From Litoreibacter janthinus (lineage in GTDB: Bacteria; Pseudomonadota; Alphaproteobacteria; Rhodobacterales; Rhodobacteraceae): DNA of 64,000 bases. A program made the position numbers and the translations under genes. The stretch is from the NCBI RefSeq assembly GCF_900111945.1, contig NZ_FOYO01000001.1, positions 3,107,751 to 3,171,750 on the forward strand, read 5' to 3'. The notes below the pieces were generated by a model, which was not told where the DNA came from, did not search any database, and saw only the letters and a list, made by a program, of their open reading frames with translations. Below are positions 50,603 through 59,966 of the stretch, one piece after another; position 1 is the stretch's first letter, and every line of letters begins with the position of its first letter.

Positions 50603-51709
50603 TTAGTCGCCGACTCGGCGCCAGACATGCATGACGTCTTCGCCGATTCTGGACGACCCGAGCAAAGTGAACCGCGGCGCATCATCAAGAGCGCGATACT
50701 GCAATGCGCCCAAGCTTGGCAATCCGTTCGCCCCAAGCATGACACCCGCTGTGAAGCCCACAACCTGATCGACCAGACCCGCCGACAGAAGCGACGCCGC
50801 GAGCGAGCCACCGCCTTCACATAGCACACGCGTCAGCCCTGCCTGCGCCAAAGCCTGAAGCGCCGCGGAGAGGTCCAGGCCTGAGGGCTCGGCGCCTACC
50901 GAGACAAGGGTAGCTCCGCGCTTGCGCCAGAACTCTTGCGCCGATGGCGCTGCGTCCGGCCCATGAACCAACCAAACCGGAGCGCCAGTCTCGTCTTCTG
51001 CCAACGGGCCGTGGGTCGGGACGTTCAACTCAGCGCTAATGACGACACGCACCGGCTGCTGCCGGTCGCCCATGCCGCGCAACGTAAGAGAGGGGAAATC
51101 TTGTCGTGCAGTGCTGCCGCCCACCATCACCGCATCATGGCTTGCCCGCAGCGCCTGCACCTGCTGGCGGGCCTGTGGTCCGGTGATCCACTGGCTTTCG
51201 CCCGTGGCGGTGGCAATGCGCCCGTCAAAGGACGACGCCAGCTTCAGCGTCAGGAAAGGACGGCCTTCAGTTATGCGAAGCAAAAAGCCCTGTTGGTCGC
51301 GGCGTGCTTCAGCCTCGAGAACGCCGGTCACTACTTCAATGCCTGCCTCGCGCAGCATTGCAAGGCCCCTGCCCGACACACGCGGATCAGGATCACCGGT
51401 CGCGACGACGACGCGCGCAACACCCGCAGCAACCAAAGCAGAAGCGCAGGGCGGGGTTTGGCCGGTGTGGGAGCATGGCTCCAACGTGACATAGGCCGTC
51501 GCGCCCTTAGCTGCACCTTTGGCCAACTGCGCCAGCGCCGCTTGTTCTGCGTGGGGACGTCCGCCTGCTTGAGTCCAGCCGCGCGCTAGAAGACGGCCAC
51601 CTTTGACGATCACACAGCCAACGGCTGGGTTGGGCCAAGTCTGGCCCAGCCCCCGTTTGCCCAGCGACAGCGCCAAGGCCATCCATCGCTGGTCATCAGG
51701 CTGTGTCAT
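50603..51709 (-). CDS. ribD: bifunctional riboflavin deaminase/reductase RibD
   Basis: A 368-residue protein carrying out the second and third steps after GTP cyclohydrolase II. The N-terminal zinc deaminase domain has GGRPHAEQAAL (zinc His and catalytic Glu) and LEPCSHTGQTPPC (zinc cysteines). The C-terminal reductase domain (about 150-365) shows RPFLTLKLASSFDGRIATAT, VMVGGSTARQDFPSLTLRG and VLCEGGGSLAASLLSAGLVD. Its ATG is 4 nt after nrdR, the order nrdR-ribD found in many proteobacteria. ribE is 6 kb away, beyond the capsule block. Confidence 0.95.
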   Translation of the reverse strand: MTQPDDQRWMALALSLGKRGLGQTWPNPAVGCVIVKGGRLLARGWTQAGGRPHAEQAALAQLAKGAAKGATAYVTLEPCSHTGQTPPCASALVAAGVARVVVATGDPDPRVSGRGLAMLREAGIEVVTGVLEAEARRDQQGFLLRITEGRPFLTLKLASSFDGRIATATGESQWITGPQARQQVQALRASHDAVMVGGSTARQDFPSLTLRGMGDRQQPVRVVISAELNVPTHGPLAEDETGAPVWLVHGPDAAPSAQEFWRKRGATLVSVGAEPSGLDLSAALQALAQAGLTRVLCEGGGSLAASLLSAGLVDQVVGFTAGVMLGANGLPSLGALQYRALDDAPRFTLLGSSRIGEDVMHVWRRVGD

Positions 51710-51713
51710 GGGG

Positions 51714-52181
51714 TCAGTCGTCTTTGCCTACAGGCGGGCGAAGCTCGTGGACGAAATCCTCGAAGTCATCAGCGGCCTGAAAGTTTTTGTAAACCGAGGC
51801 GAACCGCACATAGGCGACCGTGTCGATGCGGGCCAGTGCTTCCATCACGATCTCACCAATGGCGGTGGATTTGATGTCAGTCTCGCCCATGCTTTCAAGG
51901 CGGCGTACGATTCCGGAAATCATTTGATCAATCCGTTCCGGATCAACAGGGCGTTTTTGCATGGAGATGCGAATGGAGCGTTCAAGCTTGTCGCGGTCAA
52001 AGTCTTCACGCTTGCCGGAGGATTTGATGACCACCAGATCGCGCAGTTGAACGCGCTCATACGTGGTGAAGCGACCGCCACAGGCCGGACAAAACCGACG
52101 CCGTCTGATCGCTACATGATCTTCTGCAGGACGTGAGTCCTTAACTTGTGTATCTACATTTCCACAAAACGGACAGCGCAT
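51714..52181 (-). CDS. nrdR: transcriptional repressor NrdR
   Basis: A 155-residue ATP/dATP-sensing repressor of ribonucleotide reductase genes. The N-terminal zinc ribbon has CPFCGN and FCPACGGRF, separated by the conserved [15 protein letters not shown]. The ATP-cone domain is at about 48-138 ([20 protein letters not shown]). It is the first gene of the nrdR-ribD pair. The upstream region carries a perfect DnaA box (52224-52232), which could link expression to the replication cycle. Confidence 0.96.
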   Translation of the reverse strand: MRCPFCGNVDTQVKDSRPAEDHVAIRRRRFCPACGGRFTTYERVQLRDLVVIKSSGKREDFDRDKLERSIRISMQKRPVDPERIDQMISGIVRRLESMGETDIKSTAIGEIVMEALARIDTVAYVRFASVYKNFQAADDFEDFVHELRPPVGKDD

Positions 52182-52223
52182 TGCTTTTTCCCTTATCCCG
52201 CCAGTCTGGGTGTTATTCCCCAG

Positions 52224-52232
52224 TTATCCACA
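52224..52232. promoter_or_regulatory. DnaA box upstream of nrdR
   Basis: TTATCCACA is an exact match to the strong DnaA box consensus, 43 nt before the nrdR start. A related TTATTCCCC is just upstream of it. It is isolated, so an origin is not indicated. Confidence 0.55.
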
Positions 52233-52287
52233 GGCACTATAGGCAGTCCGCTACAGTTTGGGTAGTGGGGAATTCACCCCCCAAAGC

Positions 52288-52704
52288 CTAGTGAGACAGA
52301 TGCGCCACGACCTGTCTTTGATGGGGGCTGTCACGATGCTCGAACAGGTAAATGCCTTGCCAAGTCCCCAGCATCATTTGCCCACGCTGTACCGGAATAG
52401 ACAGTGATACGGGCATCATCGCGGCCTTGATATGGGCTGGCATGTCGTCAGGCCCCTCATAGGTGTGAGTGAGGTAGGACATGCTCGGATCGGTTGTGGG
52501 CGGCACCAGCCGCGCGAAGTAATTGCGCAGGTCGGTCTGCACCTCTGGGTCGGCATTTTCCTGAATGAGCAGCGAACAGGACGTATGACGCACGAACAAA
52601 GTCAGTAGCCCGTCCGCTGCTGCTTGCGCAGCGAGCCAGCCCTGAACGTCTCGGGTGAATTCATACAGGCCCTGCCCGCGGGTCGAGATGGTGAACATGG
52701 TCAT
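52288..52704 (-). CDS. YjbQ-family protein (UPF0047)
   Basis: A 138-residue protein of the YjbQ family, members of which show secondary thiamine-phosphate synthase activity. Conserved segments are LLTLFVRHTSCSLLIQENAD near residue 34, the region from YEGPDDMPAHIKAAMMPVSL near residue 82, and GQMMLGTWQGIYLFEHRDSP near residue 108. The H-T-S and E-H-R residues are the likely metal/phosphate site. It is the last gene of a three-gene overlapping unit, and its start overlaps the previous stop by 4 nt. Confidence 0.88.
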   Translation of the reverse strand: MTMFTISTRGQGLYEFTRDVQGWLAAQAAADGLLTLFVRHTSCSLLIQENADPEVQTDLRNYFARLVPPTTDPSMSYLTHTYEGPDDMPAHIKAAMMPVSLSIPVQRGQMMLGTWQGIYLFEHRDSPHQRQVVAHLSH

Positions 52705-54350
52705 TTCGGCTCCAAGGTGCCTTTGTAATGCACGATCAATCCGCCTGTCGGCAAGCTGAGCCGCACGTCAAACTGGAAGCGCCCCTCCGCATCCACGGTC
52801 TCCGTGCTTTCGCTAACGGGTGTCAAAAGGTGCGGGATTGGCAAAACCCCGAAGGCCCGCCCTCGTGTGACGGGAAAGTGCAATGCGCCATTTTCCACGG
52901 TCAGGTCGAGACCGAAGGTCAAAGGTCCAAACGTCTCGGTCATGCCTTTTGCCGGATCATAGCGCAGCACGGACTGAAAGAGCTTGCCGCCCATATCGCG
53001 AGACCAAGTCTCTGATTGCCGGTCCGCGACGATCTCGACCCGAGCGGGCACCTGCCCGCCCTTAAGCGGGAAGCCCCCAATAAGGGCCGCAAGTTTACCT
53101 AGCACAGTTGTCGCCGCTTGGACTTCAGCAGAGCCTCCAAAGCGTGACACATGAGCGGGGCAATGCAGCAGGCGCACTGCTTCCGGCAACTGGTCGAATC
53201 TGTCGCCAAGCGCTTGCGCAAAAATGGGTGTCAGGTCTGTGTCCCGCCGCTCGAACACCGCGTGAATGGTGGCAAGTTGCGCCTCGGCCTCTTGCCGTGT
53301 GAAAGCGGCCAAGGCGGGCCGTGCGCCGGGCTGAATATGTCCGGCCAGCAATTGGTCCAGCAGAATGGCGGCGGGTTGCACTGGCGTCTTCGGGCCATGA
53401 CCGTCTGGGATGATCATGTCCCAAACGCGTTCCTGCCGCTTTTCAATCGTGGCGCCAACCACCCGCACACGCATGCCGCCCGCATCCGAGCCGAAGCGCA
53501 GAAACTGGTTGGATAGCTTGAGAAGCGGTTTGGACAGGCGGTCCAGCGCTTTGATGTTCAAGAGAGGCACAATAAAGCGTGCAACACTCAGCGCGCGGTG
53601 AAACAGGACCAGTTCCAACCCTGCGCGGGCTGTCACGGTGGCTGCTCTGAAATACTCCGGGAACAGCGCAACATCAGGAGTATTCACAAGCGCCGCAAGT
53701 CGCGGCGCGAGTGCCTTCTCCCCCACACTCGGCGCGATGCTTTTGCTATCGTCCCAGCCAAGAGCGGCCTCCACTTGGCCACCGCGTGTGCGCAAAAAAG
53801 GCTTGCCCACCTGACCTAGGATCGCCTGCATGACGGATAGGCCGCGTGGGGTTTTGTTGCCGGGAAGGATCGAGGTTTCGATCAACTCGATACTGTCAAA
53901 GCCTTGGACCAAATCAGCCGCGATAGCAGATGACAACGCAGGAGTTGTCGAGGCGCCCGACCACGCGCAGACGCCATTGTCCTTTGCAAGTTGGTCGAGC
54001 GCGCTGATCCCGGCGACGAACTCCGCCCCGTCGGCAATATCCAGATAATGCGCCCCAGCCTGTAAGACCGACTCAGCGAAGGCATAAGGGGCGGCACCAT
54101 AGCTTTGAAAGGGGCCGGAGCAGTCGATGACTGCAAAGGGCTGCACCTGATCCAAGACGCGCTGAACCGCTTTCAGGTCAGCGCGGTCGACCGCATGCGC
54201 TTTGGCCCGGATCTGATCCGCTAGCTGGTCTAGCGCGTCCCGCGTGCGACCCGCGATGGTCAGCGCGATATCATCACGCGCCGCAAGCTGACGTGCCAGA
54301 TGTCCACCGAACAAACCTGTTGCCCCAAGCAGGAGGACGTTCTTAAGCAA
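52701..54350 (-). CDS. saccharopine dehydrogenase-like NAD(P)-binding protein with DUF4166 domain
   Basis: A 549-residue two-domain protein. The N-terminal Rossmann domain has VLLLGATGLFGGHLARQLAA at residues 5-24 and resembles saccharopine dehydrogenase/trans-acting enoyl reductases. VIDCSGPFQSYGAAPYAFAE follows near residue 74. The C-terminal part (from about 370) has FERRDTDLTPIFAQALGDRF and LGKLAALIGGFPLKGGQVPA, with the pattern of DUF4166, which is often fused this way. The reaction is unknown. It is flanked by coupled DCC and YjbQ genes. Confidence 0.75.
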   Translation of the reverse strand: MLKNVLLLGATGLFGGHLARQLAARDDIALTIAGRTRDALDQLADQIRAKAHAVDRADLKAVQRVLDQVQPFAVIDCSGPFQSYGAAPYAFAESVLQAGAHYLDIADGAEFVAGISALDQLAKDNGVCAWSGASTTPALSSAIAADLVQGFDSIELIETSILPGNKTPRGLSVMQAILGQVGKPFLRTRGGQVEAALGWDDSKSIAPSVGEKALAPRLAALVNTPDVALFPEYFRAATVTARAGLELVLFHRALSVARFIVPLLNIKALDRLSKPLLKLSNQFLRFGSDAGGMRVRVVGATIEKRQERVWDMIIPDGHGPKTPVQPAAILLDQLLAGHIQPGARPALAAFTRQEAEAQLATIHAVFERRDTDLTPIFAQALGDRFDQLPEAVRLLHCPAHVSRFGGSAEVQAATTVLGKLAALIGGFPLKGGQVPARVEIVADRQSETWSRDMGGKLFQSVLRYDPAKGMTETFGPLTFGLDLTVENGALHFPVTRGRAFGVLPIPHLLTPVSESTETVDAEGRFQFDVRLSLPTGGLIVHYKGTLEPK

Positions 54351-54783
54351 GGAACCTGTCCTGAATGTCCGGTGTCGGAATCATGCAGCTCTCCGTTCTT
54401 CCAAAGACGCTGTAGCGGTTGCGCGCGATGCGGTTATAGAGCCAATCAGCAATCGGGTACGGTAGGACCCGCACAACCTTCGCGGCACGCCAAATTCCGC
54501 CAAGCGCACCCATCGCAGCAGCAAAGGCATCAAGCTTGGTAAAAATGTGCCCGCCGACGATGACGACGTTTGTGTCGTAGTCCGCGGATTTCAGGCCCAA
54601 ATGCTCATAGAGCGCCTCGCCCAGATCCGACTGTGCGGTGACAAACTTGAACTGTTGGTGGTGGTCGTGGCGGAGCATAAATCTCAGAAAGCCGGAACAC
54701 AGCACGCAGACCCCGTCAAACACAACGATGTCAGCCCCTTCGGTCAGCGCGGTCACATAAGGGTCGGGTTCGAACTGTGCCAT
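54343..54783 (-). CDS. DCC-family thiol protein (DUF393)
   Basis: A 146-residue protein of the DCC1/DUF393 family. The signature DGVCVLCSGFLRFMLRHD (about residues 24-41) has the CxxC-type redox pair. YPIADWLYNRIARNRYSVFG near residue 109 is the conserved C-terminal motif. Family members are predicted thioredoxin-like oxidoreductases. It is the first gene of the DCC-DUF4166-YjbQ unit and overlaps the second by 8 nt. Confidence 0.85.
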   Translation of the reverse strand: MAQFEPDPYVTALTEGADIVVFDGVCVLCSGFLRFMLRHDHHQQFKFVTAQSDLGEALYEHLGLKSADYDTNVVIVGGHIFTKLDAFAAAMGALGGIWRAAKVVRVLPYPIADWLYNRIARNRYSVFGRTESCMIPTPDIQDRFLA

Positions 54784-54930
54784 GGGTAAACCTTAAGATG
54801 TCGCGGCCAAAGGTTGAATGCGTGGCGGTGTCGCACGAGTGTGCAGGCTATGGATTAGCTGCAAATTGACATCTGTCAAAGCCATGGCCTGAGCCAAAGC
54901 CTAGGCTGACGAAAACAGAGGACCAACGCC

Positions 54931-55248
54931 ATGCCTACAACTGCTGATTATAAGGCCAGACTCATCGCCCGCCGCGCAGAGCTTGTGGAGCGCAGCCAAG
55001 ATGTTGAAAGCGAACTGGATGCACATAACTCCAAGGATTGGGAGGAACTGGCTGTCGAGCGCGAAACCGACGAAGTACTGGAAAGCTTGGGCAACAACGC
55101 TGCGGATGAAATCATCCGCATCGATGCCGCGCTCAGGCGAATAGACGGCGGTCAATTCGGGTTCTGCGTTAAGTGCGACGACCAGATCAGCGCAGAGCGG
55201 TTGGAGCTGCTGCCCTACACGCCATTCTGCAAAGATTGCGCCAAATAA
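54931..55248 (+). CDS. TraR/DksA-family zinc-finger protein
   Basis: A 105-residue protein with an N-terminal coiled-coil region (TADYKARLIARRAELVERSQ, then an acidic helix) and a C-terminal four-cysteine zinc finger (FCVKCDDQ and FCKDCAK). The short coiled coil (about 70 residues) is typical of the alphaproteobacterial DksA-like/TraR group, which acts in the RNA polymerase secondary channel. The acidic tip residues lie in AHNSKDWEELAVERETDEV. It may act with ppGpp or replace it, which is inference. It is convergent with rpoD across a shared terminator. Confidence 0.88.
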   Translation: MPTTADYKARLIARRAELVERSQDVESELDAHNSKDWEELAVERETDEVLESLGNNAADEIIRIDAALRRIDGGQFGFCVKCDDQISAERLELLPYTPFCKDCAK

Positions 55249-55283
55249 GCGAGACCGCCTTTTCAGCTTGGGTCCAACAGTAA

Positions 55284-55307
55284 AAAAGCGCCCCATGGGG
55301 CGCTTTT
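55284..55307. terminator. bidirectional terminator between dksA-like gene and rpoD
   Basis: A 24-nt perfect palindrome: A4, then GCGCCCC, an AT centre, GGGGCGC and T4. It is an intrinsic terminator read from either strand, 36 nt after the plus-strand stop and 2 nt after the rpoD stop. Confidence 0.9.
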
Positions 55308-55308
55308 C

Positions 55309-57288
55309 TTATTGGTCCAAGAAGCTGCGCAGTTTGCGCGAGCGTGATGGGTGCTTGAGCTTTCGCAGCGCTTTCGCCTCGATCTGGCGAATACGCTCTC
55401 GCGTAACGCTGAACTGCTGACCCACTTCTTCCAAAGTGTGGTCGGTGTTCATACCAATCCCGAAGCGCATCCGTAGTACGCGCTCTTCGCGCGGCGTCAG
55501 GGACGACAACACACGGGTGGTTGTTTCCTTGAGGTTTTCCTGAATGGCGCTGTCCAAAGGCAGCACAGCATTCTTGTCCTCGATGAAATCGCCAAGCTGT
55601 GAATCTTCCTCGTCACCGATTGGCGTTTCCAGAGAGATCGGCTCTTTCGCGATCTTCATAACCTTGCGCACTTTTTCGAGCGGCATTTGCAGCTTTTCTG
55701 CCAATTCTTCTGGCGTCGGCTCACGGCCAATCTCGTGAAGCATTTGGCGACCGGTCCGAACCAGCTTGTTAATCGTCTCGATCATGTGGACCGGAATACG
55801 GATGGTCCGGGCTTGGTCAGCGATCGAGCGGGTGATCGCCTGACGGATCCACCAGGTCGCATAGGTCGAGAATTTGTAGCCACGACGGTATTCAAACTTG
55901 TCCACGGCTTTCATCAGGCCGATGTTGCCCTCTTGGATGAGGTCAAGGAATTGCAGACCACGGTTGGTGTATTTCTTGGCGATGGAAATCACGAGGCGCA
56001 GGTTGGCTTCGACCATCTCTTTCTTGGCCTGACGGGCTTCTTTCTCGCCCTTCTGGACCTGCTGCACGATGCGGCGGAATTCGGTGATGTCGACGCCGAC
56101 ATACTGACCCACTTGCGCCATCTCGGCACGCAGGTCTTCGACTTTCTCGCGGGAGCGTTCGATTAGCGCTGTCCAGCCACGGCCTGTTTTGTTGGTAATC
56201 CGCTCGACCCAGCCGGGGTCAAGTTCGTAGCCGCGATACTCGTCAATGAACTCACGGCGGTTGATGCGGGCTTGGTCAGCCAGCTTCACCATGCTCGAGT
56301 CAATGGACATGATGCGACGGTTGATCCCGTAAAGCTGGTCGATCAGCGCTTCGATACGGTTGTTGTGCAGGTGAAGCGAATTCACCATCGTCACGATTTC
56401 TGTCCGCAGCGCCTGATATGCGCCCTCTTCTTTGTTGGAGAAGGTGTCGTCGTGGTTGATTGCAGCCGAAATTCGCAGATCCTGCATATCGGCCAGCTTC
56501 AGATAATCGTCGGCGATCAGATCAAGGGTTTCCAAAACGCGCGGTTTCAGTGCGGCCTCCATCGCTGCAAGCGACATGTTGGCCTGTTCGTCCTCGTCAT
56601 CCTCGTCATCGTCATTTGCAATCGGGTTGCCGTCCGCATCCAGCTCTTGGCCGGAGTCTTCGGTTTTCGTCTCGGCGCTTCCCGGCGTGGCGACGACTGC
56701 AGCGGTTTCTTCGCTCTCTTCGTCGAGCGTGTTGCCAAAGGTCGTTTCAAGATCGATTACGTCGCGCAGCAAAATGTCTTCGGACAAAAGTTCGTCGCGC
56801 CAGATAGTGATAGCTTGGAAAGTCAGCGGGCTTTCGCACAGCCCAGCGATCATCGTATTGCGCCCCGCCTCGATCCGTTTGGCAATCGCGATTTCGCCTT
56901 CACGCGACAGCAATTCAACAGAACCCATTTCGCGCAAATACATGCGGACGGGATCGTCGGTGCGATCAAGTGTTTCGGTGGTCGACGATGCGAGCACAAC
57001 ATCCTTGGCGGAGTTGTTCACTTCCACGAGGTCTTTGGTGGACCCGTCGTCCTCCGCCTCTTCTTCCTCAATAATATTGATGCCCATTTCGGACAGCATC
57101 GACATCACGTCTTCAATCTGTTCGGAGGCGACCTGCTCTGGCGGAAGAACCTGATTGAGCTGGTCGTAGGTGATGTAGCCACGCACCCGCGCCTCGGCGA
57201 TCATCTTTTTGACGGCAGCTTGGCTCATGTCGAGTCCGTCTGCGGCATCCTCGCGCGCCTGCGTCTGATCGTCGGTGTCTTTGGCCAT
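55309..57288 (-). CDS. rpoD: RNA polymerase primary sigma factor RpoD
   Basis: A 659-residue sigma-70. Region 1.1 occupies the N-terminus ([20 protein letters not shown]). A long acidic non-conserved insert (about 180-240) includes DEEDD-rich runs and [20 protein letters not shown]. Region 2 contains [20 protein letters not shown] and [20 protein letters not shown]. Region 3 starts [20 protein letters not shown], and region 4.2 is [20 protein letters not shown]. Length is normal. It follows dnaG on the same strand, the conserved dnaG-rpoD order. The 99-nt gap to dnaG contains five GANTC sites. Confidence 0.97.
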   Translation of the reverse strand: MAKDTDDQTQAREDAADGLDMSQAAVKKMIAEARVRGYITYDQLNQVLPPEQVASEQIEDVMSMLSEMGINIIEEEEAEDDGSTKDLVEVNNSAKDVVLASSTTETLDRTDDPVRMYLREMGSVELLSREGEIAIAKRIEAGRNTMIAGLCESPLTFQAITIWRDELLSEDILLRDVIDLETTFGNTLDEESEETAAVVATPGSAETKTEDSGQELDADGNPIANDDDEDDEDEQANMSLAAMEAALKPRVLETLDLIADDYLKLADMQDLRISAAINHDDTFSNKEEGAYQALRTEIVTMVNSLHLHNNRIEALIDQLYGINRRIMSIDSSMVKLADQARINRREFIDEYRGYELDPGWVERITNKTGRGWTALIERSREKVEDLRAEMAQVGQYVGVDITEFRRIVQQVQKGEKEARQAKKEMVEANLRLVISIAKKYTNRGLQFLDLIQEGNIGLMKAVDKFEYRRGYKFSTYATWWIRQAITRSIADQARTIRIPVHMIETINKLVRTGRQMLHEIGREPTPEELAEKLQMPLEKVRKVMKIAKEPISLETPIGDEEDSQLGDFIEDKNAVLPLDSAIQENLKETTTRVLSSLTPREERVLRMRFGIGMNTDHTLEEVGQQFSVTRERIRQIEAKALRKLKHPSRSRKLRSFLDQ

Positions 57289-57317
57289 GAAATGCCTCCA
57301 AAAAAGCGCCTTAGGGT

Positions 57318-57364
57318 GATTCGCGCGAATCTAAGCGAATCAATAACGCGAATCAGAGTGATTC
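57318..57364. promoter_or_regulatory. cluster of five GANTC (CcrM) sites upstream of rpoD
   Basis: GATTC at 57318 and 57360 and GAATC at 57327, 57337 and 57350 give five GANTC sites in 47 bp, mostly as GCGAATC/GATTCGC. GANTC is methylated by the alphaproteobacterial cell-cycle methylase CcrM, and methylation state can tune promoters. The sites occupy the dnaG-rpoD intergenic region, where an rpoD promoter would lie. Confidence 0.55.
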
Positions 57365-57387
57365 GCACGTCGGTTTATCAACAGGGC

Positions 57388-59346
57388 TTAGCGCCCTTTC
57401 TTCACCCAAATCTCTCCGTCGATGAGAGATTGCAGATAGTCGGACATAGATCCGCGATCCTCGCCGTCACCCCCGTCCGAGATGCCCTTGCTGCGCATAG
57501 AGGCGTTTCGCGCTTCTGCAGCTTGGCCAACACGCCATGTCAGCGCCTCATCGGCGACGCCAGCAAGGTCTTCCACAGCGTCCTCAATTTCGCGCTGAAC
57601 ACCACGTCGGGCTTCAAGCTTGGCCAATTCTTCGGCCATGGTCATTCGGGTCAGAATTGGGTCCGCCCCCGCCCTGACGGCAGGAGCAATTTGCACATGG
57701 CTAAGCGACCAGAGCTTTTCAAGGGGGGCCGCCCCGATCTCGGCGGTGAGAATGTTCTTCAAATGCTCGGGATCGGTCTCGTCGGTGTGTCGCAACAGCG
57801 CCGCAAGAATTCGGCGGTGATCTTCCCCGTGAAGATCCAGCGTCTCCAGATCCGACAGGAAGTGGGCCAGCAGATCCGGATGCGCCATAAGGATCACCAA
57901 GATTACGGCCTCGCGCACCCGTTCTTCCACGTCCGTACTTTGCGCCAAAAGGGAATTTTTGGTTGAGGCGACGGCGACGCCTTTATCGGGGAATTTACCT
58001 TTGCCTTTCCAAGGCCCGCGCGACTGGCTCGGCTGCCAATCGCTTTGTCGTGGCGCAGGGTTCAAATCGAAAAGTTCGGCGCGCAACCGTTTGATCTCGT
58101 GACCATAGTGGCTGCGCAGGTTGCCATCTGAAATCCTAGTCAACGCCGCGCGAAGCGATTGATCCAGGGCCGAGCGACGTTCCGGACTGTCAAACACCTT
58201 GCCTTCAGTTTCGCGTTGCCAAAGCAGGTGCACCAATGGCTTGGAGTTTTCGACCAGTTCACGCATGGCCTCTACGCCTTGGGTCTTGATCAGATCGTCA
58301 GGATCAAGCCCTTCAGGCAGAACACAAAAACGCAGGGATTGCCCTGCGGACAGCATCGGCAATGCCAGATCAATCAGCCGCATGGCAGCACCAATGCCAG
58401 CCTTGTCGCCATCCAGTGCGATTACCGGCTCGGGCGAGATGCGCCACAAAAGCTGCAACTGCGTCTCGGTGACCGCCGTCCCCAACGGTGCCACGGTCGC
58501 AGACAGCCCCGCCGCGGTTAACGCAATGACGTCCATATACCCTTCGGCCACAATGAGCGGCAGGCCTTTGCCAGCCGCCTCACGCGCAGGTCCGTGGTTG
58601 TAGAGGCTGCGGCCTTTGTCGAACAACTCGGTCTCAGGGGAGTTCAGATACTTGGCATTGTCATTCGGATCCATCGCCCGTCCGCCGAATGCGATGCAGC
58701 GCTTACGCGGATCGCGGATCGGGAACATAATGCGATTGCGGAACGTGTCATAGGGCTTGCCGCCCTTGGTTGAGGCTTTGGCCAGACCTGCGGCAAGGAT
58801 CAACTCCTCTGCGACGCCTTTCCCTGTCAAATGATCCCAAAGGTTTTGCCAGCCATCCGGTGCGAAGCCGATGTCGAACTGGTCCTGCGTTTGCTGCGAG
58901 AGCCCCCGCTTGTTGATGTAATCGCGCGCGGCTGCACCAGCGCCAGACTTCAGTTGCAACCGGTAGAACTGCGTCGCCTGCTCCATCACGTCTGCCAACT
59001 GGGAACGCCGGTCCGACTTTTGCTGCGCTTGTGGATCACGGGCGGGAATGGTCATCCCCGCCTCGCGCGCCATGATCTCAACTGCCTCCATGAAAGACAC
59101 GTTCTCAGTTTCTTGAATAAATCCAAGCGCGTCGCCTTTGGCATGGCAGCCGAAGCAGTAATAATAGCCTTTGCGGTCATCGACGTGGAAACTGGCGGAT
59201 TTTTCCTGATGGAACGGGCATGGTGCCCACATATCGCCCTTGCCTTGGTTCGACTTGCGCGGGTCCCATATGACTTTGCGCCCGACCACCTGTGCAATTG
59301 AGGTGCGGGAGCGCAATTCGTCAAGAAATCCGGGTGGCAGGCTCAT
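57388..59346 (-). CDS. dnaG: DNA primase DnaG
   Basis: A 652-residue replicative primase. The N-terminal zinc domain has APCPFHQEKSASFHVDD and YYCFGCHAKGD. The TOPRIM domain has VAEGYMDVIALTAAGLSATV near residue 265 and VIALDGDKAGIGAAMRLIDL near residue 310, which hold the catalytic acidic residues. FGGRAMDPNDNAKYLNSPET between the two is the RNAP-basic region. The C-terminal helicase-interaction domain is at about 480-620. The ATG at 59346 gives the usual start MSLPPGFLDELRSRTSIAQV; the frame extends 10 codons further without support. Confidence 0.97.
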   Translation of the reverse strand: MSLPPGFLDELRSRTSIAQVVGRKVIWDPRKSNQGKGDMWAPCPFHQEKSASFHVDDRKGYYYCFGCHAKGDALGFIQETENVSFMEAVEIMAREAGMTIPARDPQAQQKSDRRSQLADVMEQATQFYRLQLKSGAGAAARDYINKRGLSQQTQDQFDIGFAPDGWQNLWDHLTGKGVAEELILAAGLAKASTKGGKPYDTFRNRIMFPIRDPRKRCIAFGGRAMDPNDNAKYLNSPETELFDKGRSLYNHGPAREAAGKGLPLIVAEGYMDVIALTAAGLSATVAPLGTAVTETQLQLLWRISPEPVIALDGDKAGIGAAMRLIDLALPMLSAGQSLRFCVLPEGLDPDDLIKTQGVEAMRELVENSKPLVHLLWQRETEGKVFDSPERRSALDQSLRAALTRISDGNLRSHYGHEIKRLRAELFDLNPAPRQSDWQPSQSRGPWKGKGKFPDKGVAVASTKNSLLAQSTDVEERVREAVILVILMAHPDLLAHFLSDLETLDLHGEDHRRILAALLRHTDETDPEHLKNILTAEIGAAPLEKLWSLSHVQIAPAVRAGADPILTRMTMAEELAKLEARRGVQREIEDAVEDLAGVADEALTWRVGQAAEARNASMRSKGISDGGDGEDRGSMSDYLQSLIDGEIWVKKGR

Positions 59347-59426
59347 AGACCAGAATATCGGGCCGCGCGGCTCCAAAGTCCAGTGATGGCGAACCTATCT
59401 CAGTTTAATTCTTTCTCGAAAGCGGC

Positions 59427-59966
59427 TCAGCGTTGCTTTTGCAGGGCCTCTTGCGCATTCAAAGAGACCATGACCTCGCGCAGCTCATGCACCAGTGTCT
59501 TCGCGAAAGCACGGAACACCATAATTTCAAAGCCCTCCGCACGCCGCACAATGATCGCGGACATATGACCGATGAGCGAGCGGACGACATCGCCCTCTCC
59601 CATTTGAGCCGTATCGATTGGACAGAGCCGCGCCAGTGCGTCCTCGGTCCGCTCCCCCGTCAACAGGACTGCGCACCATGCATCCGATTGATCCGTAACT
59701 GAAGCAGGCAAATCAGGCGGGGTTGCCCCGACCAGAAAATACTGCCCGCGCGCGGTCCAGAGGATTTCGACGTCCCCTTTTGCTGTCGAAGCCCCCGCGT
59801 CCGGCAGCGCAACGCCAACCGCCTTCTTCAGAACGGCGGACACTTCCGCCCCGTTCTGCGGCGCGATGGAGTGCATCGTGCGCAAAGGAAGTTCGGTCAA
59901 TGACAGCTTTCCGATAGCGACAGGTAGCAATCCTTCGGCGGCGGATTTTGCGACAAGTTCAATCAC
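59427..59966 (-). CDS. soxG: sarcosine oxidase gamma subunit
   Basis: A 179-residue subunit of heterotetrameric sarcosine oxidase, which oxidatively demethylates sarcosine to glycine and passes the methyl group to tetrahydrofolate. The fold is GcvT-like. Segments such as VEILWTARGQYFLVGATPPD and DALARLCPIDTAQMGEGDVV, then RSLIGHMSAIIVRR, match SoxG. It is the last gene of soxBDAG and overlaps soxA by 8 nt. Confidence 0.92.
   Translation of the reverse strand: MIELVAKSAAEGLLPVAIGKLSLTELPLRTMHSIAPQNGAEVSAVLKKAVGVALPDAGASTAKGDVEILWTARGQYFLVGATPPDLPASVTDQSDAWCAVLLTGERTEDALARLCPIDTAQMGEGDVVRSLIGHMSAIIVRRAEGFEIMVFRAFAKTLVHELREVMVSLNAQEALQKQR

Noticed and set aside
56272..57966. 564-codon open frame on the plus strand
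   Set aside because: It runs antisense across rpoD and dnaG, including their intergenic region; composition is that of a shadow frame.
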